DNA from: Candidatus Pelethomonas intestinigallinarum
Lineage (GTDB): Bacteria; Bacillota; Clostridia; Oscillospirales; Oscillospiraceae
DNA: 8,209 nt
Assembly: GCA_018712665.1 (NCBI GenBank)
Contig: DVGP01000254.1
Coordinates: 1 to 8,209 of the forward strand
Direction of reading: 5' to 3'
Numbering within the stretch: position 1 is the stretch's first letter; the number at the start of each line of letters is the position of its first letter. Of the stretch, positions 5,191-8,209 are shown piece by piece. The notes beneath the pieces are model-generated. The model worked only from the letters and a program-made list of their open reading frames with translations. It did no database searches and was not told the origin of the DNA. The position numbers were made by a program, and so were the translations under genes.

Positions 5191-6306
5191 ATGCTCTCAC
5201 CCAGGAAACAGGAGCGTCGGCACATCCTGCGGGACATCCTGATCACCGCCGGACTTCTGTTGCTGGGAGTTCTGCTCAGCACTCTGCTGATGATCGTGGA
5301 CCACACCGGCGGGTTCGCCTCCATGATCTTCGTGCTGATGGTGGTCCTGGTGGCCCGGCTCACCGACGGATACGTCTACGGCGTCGCCGCCTCCTTCTTC
5401 AGCGTCATTCTCGTCAATTACGCCTTCACCTACCCCTACGGGGCCGTGGACTTCACCATCGCCGGCTACCCGCTGACCTTCCTCACCATGCTGTCCGTGT
5501 CCCTCATCGTCAGCGCCATGACCAGCCAGATCAAGCGGCAGGAAAAGCAGCGGATCGAGGCGGAACGGGAGGCCCTGCGGGCCAATCTTCTCCGGGCGGT
5601 GAGCCACGATCTGCGCACACCGCTCACCTCGATCGTGGGCTCCACCTCCGCGATTCTGGAGAACGCCGACGTGCTGTCCCGCCAGCAGAAGGCGGAGCTT
5701 CTCAGGGGCGTCCGGGACGAGGCCCAGTGGCTGATCCGCATGGTGGAGAATCTGCTGTCCATCACCCGCATGGGGGACCCCGCCGCCCGGATCGACAAGG
5801 AGCTCCAGGCGGTGGAGGAAGTGCTGGCCAGCGTGGCGGCCAAGTTCCAACAGCGATTTCCCGCCATCCATCTGGAGCTGGCGGCGCCGGAGGAGCCCCT
5901 GTTCGTGCCCATGGACGCCATCCTCATCGAGCAGGTATTGATGAACCTGCTGGAAAACGCCGCCTGCCACGGGCACTGCGCCCATATCCGGCTTTTCGTG
6001 GAGCTGGAGGGCCAAATGGCGGTTTTTACCGTCCAGGACGACGGCCAGGGCATTTCTCCCGACGTCCTCCCGACCATTTTCACCCCCCATCTGCGAAGCC
6101 AGACGCACTCCACCGACGCCCGGCGGAACATGGGCATCGGCCTGTCGGTCTGCCTGTCCATCGTCAAAGCCCACGGCGGCGTCATGTCCGCCGCCAACGC
6201 CCCGGAGGGCGGCGCCGTCTTCCGCTTCACCCTGCCGGTGGAGGAACTCTCTATGGAGGATACAAGCCATGAAGATCAAGGAAAAGATCCTCATCATCGA
6301 GGATGA
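5191..6306 (+). CDS. kdpD: KdpD-like membrane sensor histidine kinase, short form
   Basis: A 371-residue membrane sensor kinase expected to autophosphorylate and pass phosphate to the adjacent regulator. The N-terminal part has four hydrophobic segments (about 14-36, 43-56, 62-78 and 92-110), matching the DUF4118 membrane domain of KdpD. A charged linker leads to the H-box AVSHDLRTPLTS with H139, then the N-box MNLLENAACH (N252/N256), DDGQGI (283-288) and the G2-type NMGIGLSV (313-320) of the ATPase domain. Full KdpD is near 900 residues; the large N-terminal KdpD and universal-stress-type domains are absent. The start ATG 5191 follows AGGAGGTG at 5178-5185. The last 13 codons overlap the regulator gene. 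Known short KdpD-like kinases occur widely without kdpFABC; none of the pump genes is in this window. The signal sensed is unknown. Confidence 0.88.
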   Translation: MLSPRKQERRHILRDILITAGLLLLGVLLSTLLMIVDHTGGFASMIFVLMVVLVARLTDGYVYGVAASFFSVILVNYAFTYPYGAVDFTIAGYPLTFLTMLSVSLIVSAMTSQIKRQEKQRIEAEREALRANLLRAVSHDLRTPLTSIVGSTSAILENADVLSRQQKAELLRGVRDEAQWLIRMVENLLSITRMGDPAARIDKELQAVEEVLASVAAKFQQRFPAIHLELAAPEEPLFVPMDAILIEQVLMNLLENAACHGHCAHIRLFVELEGQMAVFTVQDDGQGISPDVLPTIFTPHLRSQTHSTDARRNMGIGLSVCLSIVKAHGGVMSAANAPEGGAVFRFTLPVEELSMEDTSHEDQGKDPHHRG

Positions 6307-6976
6307 GGCCAATATCAGCAGCTTCATCGCCGCGGTGCTGGAGGCCAACGACTACGACACCATGGCCTCCCCCACCGGGAGCAAAGCCATCACCATGATC
6401 ACCTCCCACTGCCCGGACCTGATCCTGCTGGACCTGGGTCTTCCGGACATGGACGGCATCAGCATCATCCGGTTCGTCCGGGAGTGGTCCACCTGCCCCA
6501 TCATTGTCATCTCCGCCCGCAACCACGAGCGGGACAAGGTGGAGGCCCTGGACGCCGGGGCCGACGACTACATCGTCAAGCCCTTCGGCACCTCGGAGCT
6601 GCTGGCCCGGATCCGCACCGCCATCCGCCACACCCGTACCCACCTGCCCAACGGCAGCATCGCCCAGTCCGGCCAGTTCAAGGCCATGGGCCTGGTCATC
6701 GACTATGACAAGCACCAGGTCCTGGTGGACGGCCAAAGCGTCCACCTGACCCAGAACGAGTACAAGCTGGTGTCCCTGCTGGGGAAGTACGCCGGGCGGG
6801 TGCTGACCTACGATTTCATCATCCGTCAGCTCTGGGGCCCCAAGGCCAAGAGCGACAACCAGATCCTGCGGGTGAACATGGCAAATATCCGCAGAAAGAT
6901 TGAAAAGAACCCGGCGGAGCCAAAATATATCTTTACGGAGATCGGCGTGGGCTACCGCATGGTGGACCCGGACTGA
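6269..6976 (+). CDS. kdpE: KdpE-like OmpR-family response regulator
   Basis: A 235-residue DNA-binding response regulator. The receiver domain (about 1-120) has the acidic pair E11-D12, phosphoacceptor D55 in LLDLGLPDMDG, switch S82 in ISARN and K104 in VKPFG. The segment VREWSTCPIIVISAR and the LDAGADDY run are closely KdpE-like. The C-terminal winged helix (about 137-233) carries the LTQNEYKLVSLLGKYAGRVLT block, then QLWGP and a final IFTEIGVGYRM wing. The ATG at 6269 is preceded by GGAGGA at 6255-6260, inside the kinase gene, and the two genes overlap by 38 bases, so translation is probably coupled. A strong hairpin follows the stop. Targets are unknown; the dyad upstream of the kinase gene is a candidate autoregulation site. 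Confidence 0.92.
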   Translation: MKIKEKILIIEDEANISSFIAAVLEANDYDTMASPTGSKAITMITSHCPDLILLDLGLPDMDGISIIRFVREWSTCPIIVISARNHERDKVEALDAGADDYIVKPFGTSELLARIRTAIRHTRTHLPNGSIAQSGQFKAMGLVIDYDKHQVLVDGQSVHLTQNEYKLVSLLGKYAGRVLTYDFIIRQLWGPKAKSDNQILRVNMANIRRKIEKNPAEPKYIFTEIGVGYRMVDPD

Positions 6977-6993
6977 TCCCAAAACCGCAGAGA

Positions 6994-7037
6994 GGCCCTG
7001 GCCGGCGCTTTGATTTCAGCGCCGGCCGGGGCCTTCT
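6994..7037. terminator. Terminator between the regulator gene and convergent sfsA
   Basis: A 16-bp stem pairs 6994-7009 with 7018-7033, with one wobble and an 8-base TTGATTTC loop. Then comes TTCTTAGTT, a broken T-run. It serves the plus-strand operon. On the minus strand the downstream sequence gives GCGGTTTT only after a gap of several bases, so its use for sfsA is less sure. Confidence 0.82.
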
Positions 7038-7045
7038 TAGTTATC

Positions 7046-7726
7046 CTACAGCATAACCGGGACAGGCGCCCGGATGGTCAGGCTGTCCGGGGTGACGCGG
7101 CAGTCCCAGGCCAGGACCTGGACGCCGGCCGCGGCGGCCTCCCGCAGAGCCCGGCCGAAAGCGGGGTGGGTCTGGTCGTTGGGCCGAAACAGCCGGGGGC
7201 CCTCCATCTGGACCACGAAGACCACCGCAGCCCGCAGCCCCGCCTCCACCGCCCGCCGCAGCCCGTGGAGGTGCTTGACCCCCCGCTCCGTGGGGGCGTC
7301 GGGGAACAGGACCTCCCCCTCCCGCTCCAGGGTCACCCCCTTCACCTCCACCAGGATGGGGCCCTTTCCGTCCTCCAGGAGGAAATCAAAGCGAGAGTCC
7401 TCCCAGACATGCTCCGGCCGGAGAGCCGTCAGCCCCGGCAGGAAGCCGCCGGCGGCGGTAAACTCCCCAAACACTTTATTCGGAGCCTGCGCGTCCATGT
7501 TGATGAGCAGATTTCCCTTCTCCACAGCCACCAGATCGCAGGCCGTCTTTCGCTTCGGATTTGACGCCTGTTCCAGGTAGACCGCGGCTCCGGGGACCAG
7601 CAGTTCCCGGCAGCGCCCCGTGTTCTTGACGTGGCAGACCACCTCCGCCCCGTCGATCTCTACCCGGGCTACAAACCGGTTGGGCCGGGCCAGGAATCTG
7701 CCCCGGCAGATGTTCTCGTAGCGCAC
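7046..7726 (-). CDS. sfsA: SfsA family DNA-binding/sugar fermentation stimulation protein
   Basis: A 226-residue protein of the SfsA family (named from E. coli maltose-metabolism stimulation; the actual biochemical role is poorly defined, with DNA binding reported). Visible are the N-terminal RYENICRGRFLARPNRFVA block, H32-VKNTGRCRELL (32-43), an L-I-N-M-D-AQAPN stretch (73-83), and SRFDFLL...ILVEVKGVTL with D114 and E127-V-K129. That last arrangement resembles the nuclease-like core of the family. The C-terminus (HPAF..ALREAAAAGV) is typical. The GTG at 7726 (minus strand) is chosen because homologues begin at this KYENI-like segment and GGGGAGAGG lies about six bases upstream. A longer ATG-initiated frame to 7855 would add 43 Cys/Arg-rich residues covering its promoter region. 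The length fits the family (about 230). It converges on the kdpE-like gene. Confidence 0.93.
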   Translation of the reverse strand: MRYENICRGRFLARPNRFVARVEIDGAEVVCHVKNTGRCRELLVPGAAVYLEQASNPKRKTACDLVAVEKGNLLINMDAQAPNKVFGEFTAAGGFLPGLTALRPEHVWEDSRFDFLLEDGKGPILVEVKGVTLEREGEVLFPDAPTERGVKHLHGLRRAVEAGLRAAVVFVVQMEGPRLFRPNDQTHPAFGRALREAAAAGVQVLAWDCRVTPDSLTIRAPVPVML

Positions 7727-7827
7727 AGCGCACCTCTCCCCTTTCTCCGCACGGTGATCGCGGCCCCGCTCCCGCGACTGCTCCGCCCGCTGTCTCGGGC
7801 CGCAGCGCGGGGGGACTGCTTTCCAAC

Positions 7828-7856
7828 AGCATACCACAGCGGCGCAAAAATGCAAA
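7828..7856 (-). promoter_or_regulatory. Candidate sfsA promoter (minus strand)
   Basis: Reading the minus strand, TTTGCA (7851-7856) and TATGCT (7828-7833) are 17 bases apart, with TG one base before the -10 hexamer. The implied leader is about 95 bases. The -35 is weak (four of six consensus positions), so the call rests mainly on the extended -10. Confidence 0.42.
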
Positions 7857-7903
7857 CCCGGAAAAATAATGGAAAACTTGTGGGAAATGTGGCATCGAAT
7901 GGC

Positions 7904-7932
7904 TTGAATTACGGAACATCCTCTGTTATAAT
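7904..7932 (+). promoter_or_regulatory. Promoter of the biotin-carrier gene
   Basis: TTGAAT at 7904-7909 and TATAAT at 7927-7932 are 17 bases apart, with TG at 7924-7925 (TGTTATAAT), an extended -10. An A-rich stretch at 7860-7877 upstream could act as an UP element. The start is expected near 7939. Confidence 0.85.
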
Positions 7933-7938
7933 GATTGT

Positions 7939-8084
7939 AACTTTGCGCAAGCGGTATATGTCACAAATTTCACAGGCAATCGCTGCCGCTCCGCAGCCGC
8001 CGGCAGGGGGAATTCTCCGGAGTTTTCCCGCCGTCACCGCTGCGGTATCACAGAGGACTATTTATTTGTAAGGAGAGAAACGCG
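7939..8084 (+). other. Long untranslated leader of the biotin-carrier gene
   Basis: About 146 bases lie between the expected transcription start and the ATG. Visible are the palindrome TTGCGCAA at 7943-7950, a CTGCCG (7983-7988) / CGGCAG (8001-8006) hairpin with a GC-rich loop, the palindrome CTCCGGAG at about 8015-8022, and the AAGGAGAG ribosome binding site at 8070-8077. It matches no riboswitch that I recognise. With the sfsA side, the whole 7727-8084 intergenic region holds two divergent promoters and this leader. Confidence 0.5.
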
Positions 8085-8209
8085 ATGAAAAAGTACAGAG
8101 TGAATGTGAACGGCACTGTCTATGAGGTCGCCATTGAAGTCATGGACGGCTCCGCCCCCGTGGCGGCCCCTGCCGCTCCCGTAGCGGCCCCCGCCGCCCC
8201 TGCCGCCCC
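8085..8209 (+). CDS. Biotin carboxyl carrier protein of a decarboxylase/carboxylase, N-terminal part (3' truncated by window)
   Basis: The first 41 codons of a biotin/lipoyl-attachment protein. MKKYRVNVNGTVYEVAIEVM is the start of the carrier subunit found in glutaconyl-CoA, methylmalonyl-CoA and oxaloacetate decarboxylases, and it is followed by an Ala-Pro linker (from about residue 24, AAPAAPVAAPAAP). The biotinylated lysine (in an AMKM motif) and the domain itself must lie beyond the window. The ATG at 8085 has AAGGAGAG eight bases upstream and is preceded by its own promoter. Such a subunit carries carboxyl groups between the carboxyltransferase and the sodium-pumping beta subunit. Which enzyme it serves cannot be told from the N-terminus; an acetyl-CoA carboxylase AccB is less likely given the short N-terminus. 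Confidence 0.85.
   Translation, partial: MKKYRVNVNGTVYEVAIEVMDGSAPVAAPAAPVAAPAAPAA

Noticed and set aside
5197..6348. A 383-codon minus-strand open frame opposite the kinase gene
   Set aside because: It is antisense to a kinase with all H, N and G boxes intact, and its composition is shadow-like (His/Gly/Asp rich). No ribosome binding site is seen.
7727..7855. Upstream extension of SfsA to an ATG at 7855
   Set aside because: The added residues are unlike any SfsA N-terminus, overlap the candidate promoter, and the GTG at 7726 has a ribosome binding site and matches the family start.
1..8209. tRNA, rRNA genes, insertion sequences, phage or toxin-antitoxin genes
   Set aside because: No cloverleaf, rRNA core, transposase or terminal inverted repeat was seen on either strand; the window reads as ordinary chromosomal genes.

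Overview
The window is GC-rich (high G+C at third codon positions) but carries Gram-positive style signals: strong AGGAGG-type ribosome binding sites, TTGACA/TATAAT promoters and GC-hairpin plus T-run terminators. A small S21 protein, a YqeG-type HAD phosphatase, a KdpD/KdpE-like two-component pair and decarboxylase-type OadG and biotin-carrier proteins fit a GC-rich clostridial bacterium of the Oscillospiraceae/Flavonifractor type. That assignment is an inference from gene content and style; no marker in the window settles it.

Layout. Bases 1-836 hold the 3' end of leuS. An intergenic region with several hairpins and a near-perfect sigma-A promoter leads to rpsU (1026-1211), which ends in a terminator. 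A GNAT acetyltransferase (1274-1774) follows and converges, across a shared hairpin, on a minus-strand gene for a divergent GH18-like protein (1837-2607). A promoter at 2623-2651 drives a plus-strand pair that overlaps by 14 bases: a YqeG-family HAD phosphatase (2682-3200) and an Xaa-Pro peptidase (3187-4254). With its own promoter and terminator comes an OadG-like membrane protein (4375-5040) whose C-terminal motif is repeated four times in 120-bp units. Next is a KdpD-like short sensor kinase (5191-6306) overlapping a KdpE-like response regulator (6269-6976). A terminator hairpin separates this from convergent sfsA (7046-7726, minus). A divergent intergenic region of about 360 bases then leads into the start of a biotin-carrier protein (8085 to beyond the window end).

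How the genes may work together. The OadG-like protein and the biotin carrier are both typical subunits of sodium-translocating decarboxylases (oxaloacetate, methylmalonyl-CoA or glutaconyl-CoA types). Here they flank a KdpDE-like two-component system and sfsA instead of lying side by side. No kdpFABC, carboxyltransferase alpha or beta subunit is in the window. The most unusual item is the four-fold repeat in the OadG-like protein. The rest is mainly housekeeping: leucyl-tRNA charging, the small ribosomal subunit, peptide turnover and a phosphatase.
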